Positions 1-11,471 of a DNA stretch of 64,000 nt are shown here, piece by piece; position 1 is the first letter of the stretch, and every line of letters starts with the position of its first letter. The stretch is taken from NCBI GenBank assembly GCA_030847615.1, contig JAUMIR010000004.1, forward strand, positions 274,435,501 through 274,499,500, given 5' to 3'. The DNA comes from Gambelia wislizenii (Eukaryota > Chordata > Lepidosauria > Squamata > Crotaphytidae). A program made the position numbers and the translations under genes. A model generated the notes under the pieces. The model was not told where the DNA came from, ran no database searches, and saw only the letters and a program-made list of their open reading frames with translations.

Positions 1-1977
1 GTACTCATGAAAAGGGGACTCTGTGTCTTTAAACTAGGCAGAAAAATAAAACCCAATCATTCCAAATGTATTGCTTTAGTCATCTGGTTTCATTCTATTA
101 ATGACCTTTAACATCTGCAAAAATATTGTGAGAAGTTAATTTTGTTTGTACTGAGGTGGTGCAGAACAGTTTCTGGCTGTCAGTCTAGGATGTGCTATAA
201 AATAAAATTGTCTTTCTGGGAGCCTGACAAAAACCTACTGTAAAGGTTCAGTTTATTTACAAGAGGCCGAAATGAAAAGGGAATTTTACAGCATTCTAAT
301 ATCTTCAACCCTCCTCCCCACACAAATGAATAGTAGTTACACATTTATATACTTTTTTTTAAAGCACCAAACTTCCAAGATAACCAACAAAATTGAGAGC
401 CCTATTTTGTACTTTCTGGTGCTCCACAAACATTCTAAACCTGTAAGAAAATAAGCACTTTAGTGTAACTGCTCTTCACTTAAATTGTATGGACACTTCT
501 TTTAAATATGTCATTACACTCAAATTCAGCAAACCCTTCATTCAATGGAAACCTTCTCTTCCTGCTCCTGTTGCAGTACATTTAGTGAAATGTCTCTCCT
601 GTGCTGAACATGAAGTACAAAAAGAAACAGAGCAAATAGCTTGTGCTTCAACTTTGCTAATTTAATGATATTTAGGGTTTCTATATACCCCGTACTACCA
701 GTTCCGTAGTGTTCAGAGTATGAATATGTCATATATTTGATCAGCCCCAACCTGTGTGTGTGTTTAGATGCAACAACTATTGTTGTTAGTCAGTTTTGCT
801 CCCAGATAAATGTGATCATAGTATCAATAAGAGTAAATAATAAAGCTTGGAAAAGCTATCTGTTGGAATTACAACTCCTAGCCTGGCCGTATTGTTTGGG
901 TGTCAGGACTATGGGAAGCCCTGCACAGGGTACAAGCAGAGGGAGCTACATCTTGCATGAATCTGAAAGGTAGGTGCAAGATGTGCAAGCAGGCCAGGAC
1001 TTCCTGCAAGGTAAAATTAAGGATAAATTATTATTAAAATGGTAATGTGTCTTGCTTTGCAGATGACAAAACCTCTGTTTGAAGAGTTGTCAAAGGACAA
1101 ACTACCACTTGAACATGTTCTCTCTCACAGGGATAGGCATAAGCTAGAACTCCAGATGTTTTGGACTTTAATACCATAATTCCTAACCATTGGCTGTGGG
1201 GGCAGAGGCTGACAGGTTATTATTACAGAGGCTATTACTACCTTCCCATCATGTGACTTGCCCCACCAGGGTTCAGTGATGCCTATTTAATAATATTTGC
1301 CTTCCAGTGTTAGGAGTTTAAGTTCACCCTGTTTATTTCCTTGATATGTGCATTAGTGTAGAGACAACTAAGACCATGGCTCATTCTCTCCAGCTACTTC
1401 CTTGTAGTTGTTTTTCCGCCCATTGGTGGGTTCTTGTAGTATTGCCACAATTCTTTCTGTATTTTTGGAGCTGTTGCCCATACTATTTGGTGTTCCTTTC
1501 CCCCTGGAATACTGTCTCCCATCCCTGAATAACTAAGTTTGAAATTCTCCTGATCAGGATTGTGAGATCTCTAGCAAATACACACTTACAAACATCTGAG
1601 AGATGCAACTCGTCTTTTGCCAGAAGTGCTTCTTCATGAAAACACAGGTCATGGTCCAAGAAGTTGAATCTTCCTTGATGGTAGTATGTGCAGAACTGGT
1701 AGCTCACTTTCTCTCTTTCTGAGTTATGCAAAGGAGTGATGAAACAACAACCTGTGCCCCAAGGTCAGTAAACTTCCTACTCAGAGCCTCATAGTCCTTT
1801 GCAATATGTTGAAGGCTTTATATTGCAGTTTAATTGGTTTCCATATGGATCAGAATGAAGGAGAAATGAGACAAATTGATAAGTGGACAGGTAGATGATA
1901 AAAATGCACAAAGGCAGACTTATACACCTGGGGTTAAATGCAGACTTCATGGCAGTTAGGTCACATTGAACCCCTAC
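1..1977. other. Unassigned AT-rich DNA
   Basis: I see no gene or recognisable repeat here. Open frames are short (60-82 codons), overlap on both strands and show no domain or splice context. A scrap near 1150 resembles degenerate repeat sequence seen elsewhere in the window, but it is too short to assign. Confidence 0.5.
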
Positions 1978-1979
1978 TA

Positions 1980-2323
1980 CAGTTGTCCCTCCACCTTCAT
2001 GGAGGTTATGGCCGTGTGACCCCCATGAATGTGAAAAAAACGTGAATAAAAACTAGGTCATGCCACCGCCCTCCCGCCCCCCCCCCAGGAGCAGCAACAG
2101 GGCTTGGCAAGCCTGGTCGCTGCTTCCTCCCACCCCTCCCGCCGCCCCCAGGAGCAGTGACGAGGCTTGGCAAGCCTTGTTGCTGCTTCCTTCAACCCCT
2201 CCCTCCCACCGCCAGGAGCAGTGACCCCGTTGCAGATTTTTGGATGGCGGGGGGGGGGCGCTCCCAAAACCACTAATAGTCAAAACCGCGAATCTTAAAG
2301 CTGCAAATGTGGAGGGGCAACTG
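1980..2323. mobile_element. Tigger/pogo-like non-autonomous DNA transposon
   Basis: The 344-bp element has inverted ends CAGTTGTCCCTCC at 1980 and GGAGGGGCAACTG ending at 2323, one mismatch apart. A TA dinucleotide sits directly outside each end (1978-1979 and 2324-2325), as expected for a Tc1/mariner/pogo target duplication. The inner terminal sequence (tgaatgtgaaaaaaacgtg at the left, actaatagtcaaaaccgcga at the right) is typical of Tigger-like ends. The middle is GC-rich and holds an imperfect tandem duplication of about 80 bp (aggagcag..ggcttggcaagcct). No transposase is present. The open frames inside are compositional. Confidence 0.8.
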
Positions 2324-2439
2324 TATATTGTTGTTGTTGTTGTTTGTAGTTATCTGGGTAATTTGTTTTGGAATTGTATTTTATAGTTTTATGTTTATTA
2401 TTCCTTCCTTCCCTCTGTGTGTGCTTATGTATACATTTA

Positions 2440-2550
2440 TTTTAGATTGTACACCTTTGGCGGAACCCAATGTTTTGTTTTGTTTTGTTTCTTTGCTTGA
2501 TTTAATGTAAAGCGCCATACACACAGATGGAGCTATATAAATAAATAACA
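2440..2550 (+). repeat. LINE/SINE 3' tail scrap
   Basis: The stretch ends in gtaaagcgccatacacac..gctatataaataaataaca. This resembles the 3' end shared by L2-type LINEs and their SINEs. No coding part is attached. Confidence 0.35.
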
Positions 2551-2555
2551 ACAAT

Positions 2556-3092
2556 GGGTTTTCCTTAGGTTTTTTCCGGGCTGTGAGGCCACGTTCTGGA
2601 AGAGTTTACTTCTGACATTTCACCTGTATCTGTGGCTGGCATCCTCAAAGAATGGTTGGGTAGGTGTGTGTGTGTGTGTGGACTTTATATGCTGTGAACC
2701 CCTGTTGGGGAGTATATGTAAATTTGTGTAATTGAATGGTTAGTTTCTGGGTATAGAAATGCAAGGCTCATTAGTGTCTGTTTGGCTAATGGTTGGTTGA
2801 TGGACCATTATTTGCTGGGAATCCTCCTGTCCCTGGGTGGAATTCTTTTGTAAGTGTTGAGTTTTGATTCTATTGTATTTCAAAACTGGAGCCAGATTTT
2901 GTTTACTTTTAAGGTTTCTTCTTTCCTGTTGAAGTTGTCCAGGTGTTTGTGGATTTCAATAACTTCCCTATGCATTCTGACATGATAGTTGTTGGCCTGG
3001 TCTAGAATGTCTGTGTTTTCAAAATGCCGTTTTGTGTCCAGGTTGGTTTATAACATGTTCTGCTACTGCTGATTTTTCTGGCTGGCCCCATC
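2556..3092 (-). mobile_element. Penelope-like element, 3' fragment
   Basis: Read on the minus strand, this is the end of a Penelope-like retroelement. The left part (2560-2660) is the reverse complement of the 3' tail also seen at 11079-11180 and 12680-12800. The right part (about 3019-3092) translates on the minus strand to PEKSAVAEHVINQPGHK, which matches the region just after the GIY-YIG domain in the copy at 12042-12803. A frameshift after that region and 5' truncation near 3092 make it a dead fragment. Confidence 0.85.
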
Positions 3093-3788
3093 TGCCAGCA
3101 TGGCACCTCCCACGCCGGTCATGTGGAGGAGTGATGGAAGAGGATCCCCCCTGGCCCCACAAAGCTGCCACGTGGTAAGTCAGGCAGCAGTGCTTGCATG
3201 GTAAGATGTGACAGGGTCTCTTCCCCTCACCCCTATCCCCCAATGAGACACAGACACAGAATACATTTCAGAATATATTGTGATATAAATGAAAAGTATG
3301 TGTTGTATTGGCAGAAAATGGCCACAACTTTCTTTGATGACTGCTGTAAAGTTGACGCATAGGCATGGATTCGAATCCGAGCATCGACCAACCCGACTGC
3401 TTGTTTGATGAGTCCCCTGTTGGTCCACCTGCCAACAGACACCTGCCCCCACAGGGGAGGAGTTGCCAGAGGTTCCATCTCACCTGCCCTCATACGCTCC
3501 ACCTCTGTGGGCTACCGGAACATGCGATCCAAGACTGTGCTAAGGGGGAGGAATTCCAGACAGTGGCACACCCCAAAATGACCTGCTTATCCTGGACCTC
3601 CCTCCCCTGGGTCTCTGTGAACTTGAACTTGGCATTGAACTTGAACTTGACAGAGACCCGTGTCACCCCAGAGTTTGGATCAGAACCCATGCCAACTGCC
3701 ACAAAATGTGAGCCCCCATTTTGCTCGTCTTCCGCCAACTCGGCAGCTGCCACCAAAGACCGTCTGAGTGGGAGAACACCCTCAAGCT
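3093..3788. other. GC-richer unassigned stretch next to a recombinase fragment
   Basis: Open frames of 141 codons (3365-3790, plus) and 120 codons (3490-3852, minus) overlap antiparallel, and I recognise neither product. The region may be further decayed sequence of the tyrosine-recombinase element immediately to the right. It contains a short hairpin with arms GGGTCTCTGT (3609-3618) and ACAGAGACCC (3650-3659). The hairpin loop is a tandem of aacttg-type hexamers. Confidence 0.35.
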
Positions 3789-4140
3789 GACCTAACGTGC
3801 TGGAATGTTGAGTTCCAGGCAGATGTGGGCTGTGTATGCCCTGGATCGCCACCTGCCCAGCCGTTGAATGGCGGACGCTGCCAAGCCTTCCGTTGCCACC
3901 ATTGTTGCCTCACCAATCCAGAATGAGTGTCCACCATACTCATCCACTGGCAAGCCTAGCGGACGCAAAGCAGCCCATACTGATGAATTGGTAACGAGTG
4001 GTAATGAATCCCTGTGGATGGATAAGGCACCAGGCTGTTTGGGGCACACCTCCAATGATTTCCACATGAGGATGACCGGACATGCAGAAGATGGACCCAA
4101 GCTCTGCAGCCGCAGAGATGCCCCTTTTCCATGCTGATCG
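3789..4140 (-). pseudogene. Tyrosine recombinase C-terminus (Ngaro/DIRS-like), degenerate
   Basis: The minus-strand frame 3792-4100 (102 codons) carries the end of a tyrosine-recombinase catalytic domain of the kind found in vertebrate Ngaro/DIRS elements. A YGGHSFWIGEAT segment corresponds to the HxxR box. It is followed by IQRLGRWRS and AY, the usual position of the nucleophilic tyrosine. These enzymes integrate a circular or linear DNA copy by strand exchange. The HxxR arginine reads as tryptophan here, so the copy should be inactive. The N-terminal part is missing or frameshifted; an overlapping frame at 3940-4167 covers part of the same region. No RT domain lies beside it. Family assignment rests on motif reading only. 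Confidence 0.65.
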
Positions 4141-4221
4141 CATTTGGAGCCCCGGATCCGTATACAAAGTTATGATACAGCGTATGATCTCGTAACTACT
4201 GAACAGAATGCCAGTCTATTA

Positions 4222-4779
4222 GGAGATTATCAAACGGGGACCAAAAAAAGGTCCCTGTCTCGCTATATTCTATCCCACCCCCCTCCCATCCCCATCCCAG
4301 CACCATAACTCCCTATTTTGCACTTACCTTAATCATCCGTCCATCCTCTCCCCTTGGCAGCCAGGAGTGAATGGAACTCGAACAGAGCCCCATTCACTTC
4401 CTGGTATGAATTCCCGGCCGTTCTTGCGAGAGAACGAGCATGCAGGAAATTTAAAAATAAAAGGCAAAATATACATTTTAAAATGACAGCAAGCAGAAAA
4501 ACACACTAAAAACCTTCAAAATAACCTGGGGAGGGGGAGAAAGGCTGTCACTTACCTCCTTGTCCTGATCGCACCCGGATGTATTCGGCACAGACTTCCC
4601 ACTTGTGTCTGGCATTGCGCCAACAAAACGGGGCTCCTTATCACTCGCCCATTACTCCATGACAGGAACGGAATGGGCGAGCCATGAATAGGAAAAAACA
4701 GGGGCAAAACAGGGCCAGTACAGGACAAGGATGATGATGTCTGATCAGTGAGCCCTTTGGTGATCTCCTGGTGATCTCC
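4222..4779 (-). mobile_element. F1 family non-autonomous DNA transposon, copy A
   Basis: The 558-bp element starts GGAGATTATCAAACG and ends with GGTGATCTCC, so its ends are imperfect inverted repeats of the F1 type. Its interior matches other F1 copies in reverse: gcaggaaatttaaaaataaa near 4442, aaaaacacactaaaa near 4497, and cacttacctccttgtcctgatcgcacccgg near 4550. Compare 21600-21960, and 49250-49340 on the opposite strand. An inner foldback lies near 4645-4690 (ctcgcccatt..aatgggcgag). Flanks are TTA on the left and TAG on the right, so no exact target duplication survives. There is no coding capacity. Confidence 0.7.
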
Positions 4780-6627
4780 TAGCATTCGTGTAACATCATA
4801 TTAAGGGCGTCTGCTAATCTTCTTAGTGTTCAGAAATGAACTAGTACTTTCAGTCTTGTTGAAAGAAGGAAGCTTGAGAAAATTGTTGTGATGCTCTGAG
4901 CTATCCCTAGTAGACCTAGACTAAATTGAACGAATATAACCAGACTCTATTTGCATAATTAAGATCTGAATGTACAGGTTTGTCTAGGGAATCAAACAGA
5001 GTTATGTAGTGTGTGTGTGTGTGTGTGTGTGTTGCACTTCACATTTAACATCTTCAAGGCATTGCTCAATGTTCTTCCAATTATTGCTAAAACTATGAGT
5101 TACACTCTAATAGTTTGATGGTTCCAACAGAGCATTTGTCCACAATATCAAAAGGTTAATTGATTTATTTTAATTCTTTCCTCCAGAGACTACATTATTA
5201 ATGTTTATATTTCTTTTAGCAACCAAAGGCTACTCATTATCCTACAAATCCAAGGATGGCATATTTATTTTTTACCTCTGTTCTAGGTCACTAACAGCTT
5301 CATCAAAAATGTATTTTGGCAGAAATTATCTTTTCAGCCCTGTGACATGTAACTCCATTTGGGACCTGCAGAGGATTTTTCCTTCATTGAAACCATGGAA
5401 ACATTGAAGTATAAGAAACCAAGACCATTTCTGATCTGGAATCTCAATTTCTAATCATATTTGACTGTTAAATTGGTTTTTTACAATCTTCTGAACCCAG
5501 AAGCAGAACAGTCTATAACAACCTTACAAATAAAATTACATCTTGAGAGTTTTCCTCATTCTTTCTTTTTTAAAATCACAGAGTTCTTTTTTTGGGGGGG
5601 GGGGTTGAAAAGTTTTCAATTGCAAAAGAACAATATGATAATTTTAAAAAACCCTTTAGCCACTGTTGCATTAAGCATTCATTTTAGACAAGAACTATCA
5701 CTTATGTTTCTTTCCTTTTTAGAGTCAGGTAAGACCAAATTTATAAGAGAATAGTATATACTAAAATTTTCAAATTTAGCAGTTCCGTACTATACACAAT
5801 AAATAGACGGTTGGTTGATTGGTTGGTTGGTTGGTTGATAGACCAGAAATGATATATGTTTCTTTTTTCCTTGAAATGCCCCACTCTCATCCAATCCCAT
5901 TATTTCCTTAATATTTTTCTGCTGATCACCACGATCTCTCAATCTCATCGCTTTTGCCCACACAATCTCCTTAAAATAGGAAGAGAGCCAGAACAGATAG
6001 CAACCAGTGGAATGCTAATGGCAGCTGTGATTCTGTAAACCAGTTGCAGCTTCCAAAATGCAGCCCTGTGATATAACAAAAGGAGTCTGTCCTTCCTTCC
6101 TTCCTTCCTTCCTTCCTTCCTTCCTTCCTTCCTTCCTTCCTTGCTATAGACCTAAACTGATGCAGGAATCAATTTAAGATTCAGCTTTCAGCAGAATTAA
6201 GAATTCCATCCTCTCAGATGGCCATAGGGCAGACAAGGTCATAGGACTATACTGTATACCCTCCTTGGTACAGATTTATCACGTGCCCACAGCTTATCAC
6301 ACAGTGTCTGATTATAGTAAGCCTCAAGAAGAAGACACTGGGCTTTCTGAGGTGACTGCTACCAATATCTAGGACTGCCAGGGCAGGAGCATCCCCAGTT
6401 CTGAGACCAAAGGACAGGCCTGGTGATATAATTTCTATTATTTAAAATTATGTCCAGGTGAATTTCCTCTGGTGAGTTCAAGCAAGTGTACATGGCTCTC
6501 CTCTTCCCTAATTTATCTTTACAATAACTCTCCCACTCCTGCTGAGTTTTATGGCTCAGCACTCCATGGGAACATAAATCTGGATAGCCAAAGTCTCAGT
6601 CCAACAATCTAATTCATTGCAATGGGT
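4780..6627. other. Unassigned DNA with simple repeats
   Basis: I see no gene. Simple repeats include (TG)n at about 5009-5032, a GGTT-type run at about 5807-5839 and (CCTT)n at about 6091-6142. Open frames do not exceed 97 codons and resemble nothing I know. Confidence 0.5.
6091..6142. repeat. (CCTT)n microsatellite
   Basis: About 52 bp of perfect CCTT tetranucleotide repeat, likely polymorphic. Confidence 0.95.
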
Positions 6628-6853
6628 TTGTGGTTTGTGCCTTAAAGTCGCCTGCAACTTATGGTAACCCTATGAATTTCATAGGGTTTTCTTAGACAAG
6701 GAATACTCAGAAGTGGTTTTGCCAGTTCCTTCCTCTGAAATACAGCCTACAGCACCTGGTATTTGTTGGTGGTCTCCCATCCAAGTACTAACCCTGCTTC
6801 ACTTGCAAGATCAGAGGGATCTGGTGACTTCAATGTATTTAGGTGACATTCAT
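6628..6853 (-). mobile_element. 5S rRNA-derived SINE with Sauria/BovB-like tail
   Basis: On the minus strand the head (about 6765-6850) resembles 5S rRNA. The window reads ggtggtctcccatccaagta then ctaaccctgcttc, which is the reverse complement of the conserved 5S segment TACTTGGATGGGAGACC. The left part (gtgccttaaagtcgcc..acttatggtaaccctatga) is the 3' end shared with the Sauria-type SINEs and BovB LINEs in this window. That fits retrotransposition in trans by BovB machinery. Several substitutions in the 5S internal promoter region suggest it is an old copy. A second copy lies at 50782-50998. Confidence 0.75.
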
Positions 6854-7580
6854 TGCTATACCATAGTTTTTAAAAGCTTTCAAGAGGAAAAGAGAAAGAG
6901 AAGTGATGAAGATACTTAGCTAGAAGTTCTGTTGGAGGGAAGAAGAAAGAAGAAGATTAATGAGAGAAAAAGAAAAACCAGGCAATAAAGTAGATGATGA
7001 GTATAGGAAGAAATTGTGGTGAGGAGAGAAGGAGAAAGAGGATGAAAAAGAAGGAAGGAAAAGATGTTTAGCTACAAGTTGCAAAGGGGAGAAAGAAGGG
7101 AAAATAGGAGAAAAAAGAGAAAGAAGTGAAATCAAGAATTAAGAGCGAAAGGAATTAAGTGCCTAAGTACAGCTGAAGAAAAAAGATATCATGCAATAAT
7201 TTTTGCTAACAGTGAGGCAACCCTTGTGTGTCTCGGACCAAGAAAATAAATTGCACTCTGGCTCTAAACATTCAGCATGAAATGAGGAAACTGGGAAATT
7301 TAATAGTAAGATAGGAAAAGTAACAAAGCAGAAATACTATAGTAATCAGGGACACTTGCAGCAAACAATACTAAGATAGTTCAGCATTTCTTGTTCTGGC
7401 TATAGGGGGAAAGTTGGCCAGGTGGACCTTCTCAGGAGTCAACAAAAGGAAAGCCAGACCTGTAATATAGTTTTCAAAATGGTTGTTCAACACTGTTCTA
7501 AATCTGATTGTGGTGGGGGAAGAGGTGGAACAGCCAGGCTGTCATCTTGCTTGAAAGTCTACTGCAGGTAGGCTCCTCCT

Positions 7581-7615
<35 letters not shown>

Positions 7616-7757
7616 GTTTATTTATATAGTGCCATAGGCTTTACATAGCATCTTATAGTTGCCGTTCTACCTACTTATAGAAGAAGGGGAGATGAGAAAG
7701 CATATAATCCAGTTGATTATATAAATGACTGTAGACCTTAAAAGGTGTTTGGGATCC
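6854..7757. other. Purine-rich and unassigned DNA with an ATT microsatellite
   Basis: A strongly purine-rich tract runs from about 6885 to 7130 (gaagaaagaagaag, gagaaagaag). It produces meaningless Ser/Phe-rich frames on the other strand. (ATT)n lies at 7583-7613. No gene is seen. Confidence 0.5.
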
Positions 7758-7760
7758 AAG

Positions 7761-8404
7761 GGTTTGTCTAGATGAGAAGTTATAATGTGGATTGGTGCAC
7801 AGTAATACAAATTTGCAGCAGCATGCATTTGTCTCAACAGTTTTTTGGCAAGCTCGCTGGTATACGAAGCTATCCGTGTTTGATGTTCACATGAAGGCAT
7901 GTCTGTGAATCAAGATGGTGGCTGTGAGTGAATTACTTGTGTTTTTATTCTCCACAAGTTGCCACCACTGAATAGTATTTTTTAAAAAAACTGTAAATCT
8001 AAGATGCGGTAAGTGTAACTTTCTGCTTAAAAAGCTGTTTTGTCACCTTTGCGCAGCAACAAAGTGTACGGCCGCTACCTCAAAAATCCAAAATGGTTGT
8101 TCTGGACACTTTGTTGCTAGAAAGCCTGCCCCCCACATATTCTGACCAATCAGCTTTCCACTTCTACTCTTATCCAGGAATGCACTGCAATCCAAATTGG
8201 TTGTCCTAATGAGTGGGAATGCACATTTCCCTCACATTAAAAAAAAAAAACCTCAGGAGAAGTCACAAAGGCTTTCCCCATGGATTTTTGCAGTTTGGGG
8301 GCTCCCTTCTTCCAAATATGGCAAATCACCATGGGATCTCTTTACAAAAAAAGGTATTCTCCTCTCATTCCATGAGGAGTTTTTTCACTGTCTAGACAAC
8401 CCCC
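7761..8404 (+). mobile_element. F2 family non-autonomous DNA transposon, copy a
   Basis: The 644-bp element begins GGTTTGTCTAGATGAG and ends GTCTAGACAACCCC, which form inverted ends. It is flanked on both sides by AAG (7758-7760 and 8405-8407), a 3-bp target duplication. The interior (gtgaattacttgtgttttta near 7928, ctgaccaatcagcttt near 8139, gtgggaatgcacattt near 8212, ccatgaggagttttttcac near 8370) recurs in the copies at 16666-18167, 23308-24820 and 54638-55194. It encodes no transposase; the 72-codon frame at 8197-8415 is not conserved between copies. Confidence 0.8.
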
Positions 8405-8686
8405 AAGTATCCTAAACACACAAGGAGGGGGGAGCATGCTTGTACTATCCCTTCTGTCAACATTTCCACAACTCTGATTCTGCATGGACACCTCCTTAGA
8501 AAGTGGATGCTCTCCCTGGTCAGGGTCAGAAAGTTGCCATCCACAAGGAAACAGAGGGGACAGAATTACGAGATCCTGCCTTCCTGCTGTTTTGACTGTC
8601 CCCAGATTCCAAAAAAACTGAATAGGACTTAAGTTATTTACTAGTACCTTCTTGCCCCCTCCCTTTTTTCACATCTTTTCCTTGAT

Positions 8687-8688
<2 letters not shown>

Positions 8689-8718
<30 letters not shown>

Positions 8719-8719
8719 T
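8689..8719. repeat. (CT)n/(ATCT)n microsatellite
   Basis: A short run of CT followed by CTAT units. Confidence 0.85.
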
Positions 8720-8734
8720 TACTTACATCCTTCC

Positions 8735-9090
8735 CTATCCCATAAAGTCTCAGGGGTAACATATAATAAAATCAGTTTAATCGATGAAATAAAACAACAG
8801 GAAATAATTTCAATAGACTATGAAAATATTAAACAGTTTCACAAGTTAAAGCAATTAAAAACAGTGTAAAGAGTATAAAATCATTTGCAACCATAAATGT
8901 GTGGATTTGGATAAAATTAGGCTGCAAATACTTTAATAAAAAGCTATGCTTCACTGACACCAGTGTTGGTGCCAATCAGGCCTCTAAGAGGAGGGCATTC
9001 CACAATCAGGGTCCCAAGTCAATAAGGTCCTACAATGTATCGCTCTCATTGATGAAGCACAGATGCAGGCTCCAGCAGTAGACCTTCCTT
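8735..9090 (+). repeat. Unclassified interspersed repeat, copy 1
   Basis: A block ending in aggagggcattccacaatcagggtcc..gatgaagcacagatgcagg resembles the block at 32500-32900. Both have an A-rich left part made of short aaaat/aaca phrases and a right part that reads like a widespread lizard interspersed repeat. Class is not determined. Confidence 0.45.
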
Positions 9091-10430
9091 TGAGCAGGTA
9101 CATATAAAGAAATGTGCGGCTTCAAATACCAAATATCAAATATTTTAATCTGTATAAATTTGCTTAGTAAATTTGGACACGTTAGAAATGAAGAACTCTG
9201 TACCTTCATTATGTTGTAGGCAGTATTGACTATGTTGCCTGGGTGAGTCTGGGAGATGTATTCAAAGAAGTCAGGTTTTCAAAGCTGTGGGAATTAGGTA
9301 GATTTGTACATTAAACCACCTATTGTATTTAAATATCATATTTCTTCTGGATTTTCTTTCTAACCTTTGTGGACTTGGTTCTGTTAACTTCATCTGTTTT
9401 GATATTTTTTACTCTTGTGGTCGCTTTTGTTAGTATGCTTTGTTACTTGTTCTGGTTCCAATTATTCATAGGTGATCCTCAATATTTCCTATCAGTCCTC
9501 AGAAGTACCACCTGTCCCTGGGCTCAATATAATTATGCAGACAAATTCATAAAGAGCTGCTAAGGTACAAACAAAGTATGTCAGTAACTCAATACTGGTG
9601 CATTTAGTGACAAAAGATTTGGCGTGCATTTACCCTACAAGTTATAGCAGTTTGATACCATTTTAATTGCCATGACTCCAATGCACAGAATTATAACATT
9701 TGTAGATTAGAGAGATACTTAGGGATTGCCTGTGCTGGCCAAATAAAATGATCTCACCTCATTTTAACTGTGAGCTGTCCAGACAATGTACAGCTTGAAT
9801 CCAGGACCTTTTAGCACCTAAGGGCTTTAATCTGTACCAAAAAAGTAGGGATTTACTCCAGATTTGAGTGGAAAATCTGGATATTTATTTGTGTGTGTGT
9901 TTGCGCACTGCAGTCCAATGCAACATCAGTGTGGAGCTGGGGGAAGGAGTTTCAGTGGCTGGCCAGAAGAGGTCAGAAGGAGGCTCCCTGAGCCAGGCAA
10001 TCTTTTCTTCTGTTATAATTTTGCCTTTTAGTGTCTCCTTTATTCCCATTTATTTTGCATACGCAGCAGTTGTTCAGAGAAGTGCATACCAGCATACCCA
10101 TATCATTATTAGCTGGGAGTACCTCTGCTTAATAGGATGTCTGAAGCCCCTCCAAGAAATGGGAAAAGACAAATGTACATTTGCATGCATGGGGGGGATG
10201 GAGCAGCCATGGCTGTGTTGCCACACATACTGTGAATTATTGGACCAGGGTGAGTTTGAAAGGGAGACCTGTGTGTGGACAGTGCTCCTGCACATACCTC
10301 AATGTATGTGATGATTGTATAGACAAGCGCATGGTTGCTGCAAATCAAAGAAACCCAAAGGTAAGCCAGATTTTCATTTCAGTGTAGATGAGCCCCCAAT
10401 CTTCCTTACTCAGAGGGCTCTAGTACTGTG
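9091..10430. other. Unassigned DNA
   Basis: I find no supported gene. The longest frame (147 codons, 9868-10311, plus) has an antiparallel shadow of 79 codons and no recognisable domain. The string gtgtagatgagccccc near 10383 resembles a right end of the F2/F3 kind, but no convincing left partner is visible. Confidence 0.45.
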
Positions 10431-10431
10431 T

Positions 10432-10548
10432 TTCTCAACTTCCTCATCCTCCAGATGTTTTGAACTTCAGTTTTGAACATCAGGGTGAGACATTCTGGGA
10501 GTTGAAGTTCAAAACATCTGAAAGACTAAGTGCTGAGAAATATTGTTT
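10432..10548. repeat. Small foldback repeat
   Basis: Arms around ccagatgttttgaacttca (about 10451-10469) and tgaagttcaaaacatctg (about 10504-10521) are inverted. Outer sequences tttctcaactt and gctgagaaat are also partly inverted. This suggests a small hAT-type foldback element, but I cannot define a target duplication. Confidence 0.5.
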
Positions 10549-10659
10549 AGTGCACTCCTCTACAGCACTAAAGCAATCTTAGTGGAGAATTCTAAATTCC
10601 AGGATTCTGTAAGAAAGAGCCATGACATTTGAAATGGCTCTGAACTGCTGTAGCTTTGT

Positions 10660-11078
10660 GAAGTCGAAGGCTTTCACAGCTGGCATCCATAGATTCTCCT
10701 TGGTTTTTTTTCCAGGCGGTAAGGCCATGTTTGGGAAGAGTTCATTTCTGACGTTTCACCTGCATCTGTGACTGGCATCTTCAGAAAATGGTTGGGTAGG
10801 AGTAGTGGGGGTTATATACTATGAACCCCTGTTGGAAAAGATATGTAAATTTGTGTATTTGAATGGCTAGTTTCTGGGTGGAGATATCCAAGGAGGATTA
10901 GTGTCTGGCTAATGGTTGGCTAATGGTCTATTGTCTGCTGGAAATCCCCCTGTCCCTAGGTGGAGTACATTTGAAAGTGTTGAGTTTTGATTTTAGTGTT
11001 GTTCAGGACTGGCAGCCAGATTTTGTTTACTTTTAGGGTTTCTTCTTTCCTGTTGAAGTTGTCCAGGTGTCTGTGAAA
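10660..11078 (-). mobile_element. Penelope-like element 3' end, minus copy
   Basis: The reverse complement matches the PLE end at 12520-12820. It contains the minus form of ccatttt/ccattctctgaagatgcc at about 10770-10795 and gtttcttctttcctgttgaagttgtcc at 11037-11063, the coding end of the same element. It is 5' truncated near 11078, where it meets a second PLE end in the opposite orientation. Confidence 0.8.
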
Positions 11079-11190
11079 TCCTACCCAACCATTCTCTGAA
11101 GATGCCAGCCACAGATGCAGGAGAAACGTCAGAAATGAACTCTTCCAGAACACAGCCTCACAGCCTGGAAAAAAACCCAAGGAAAATGCT
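11079..11190 (+). mobile_element. Penelope-like element 3' tail, plus copy
   Basis: The stretch cctacccaaccattctctg..cagaaatgaactcttcc..ggaaaaaaacccaagg is the non-coding 3' tail seen at 12680-12790. It lies directly against the minus copy on its left, so the tail sequence forms inverted arms (10690-10800 against 11079-11180) around about 280 bp. Confidence 0.8.
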
Positions 11191-11468
11191 ATAACTTTGT
11201 AACGTAAATACACTATATCTATGTTGTCTCATCGGATATGAACAAATCACTGGGTTATAATCCCTCAGCAAGATACAATCTGTCTGTGAAAAAAGCAGAA
11301 AATCTTACAAGGTGTAGCAGTTTAGAAGCTATTGGGAGCATGCAGATCTCTGGTTTAGAGTTTAAAGTTCTTCATATGCCTAGTCTTGGTCCCACTGCAG
11401 CAAGATCTCTCAAGGAATGCTTTCAGTCTGCAACCATAGTGAAGCCTCCATAGGTTGCCACCTGTCCC
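11191..11468. other. Unassigned spacer
   Basis: No repeat or gene is recognised between the PLE tail and the long PLE copy. Confidence 0.4.
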
Positions 11469-11471
11469 TTG

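Noticed and set aside
3365..3852. Antiparallel 141- and 120-codon frames as genes
   Set aside because: Both are products of GC-richer sequence with a short internal repeat; neither resembles a known protein, and the region adjoins a decayed mobile element.
6885..7135. Serine/phenylalanine-rich reading frame
   Set aside because: It is the complement of a purine-rich low-complexity tract.
9868..10311. 147-codon frame, the longest outside known elements on the left side
   Set aside because: No recognisable domain, no splice or promoter context, and overlapping minus-strand frames of similar quality.
10383..10397. Right end of another F3-like element
   Set aside because: The string gtgtagatgagcccc fits, but no inverted partner or flanking duplication was found within about 1 kb.
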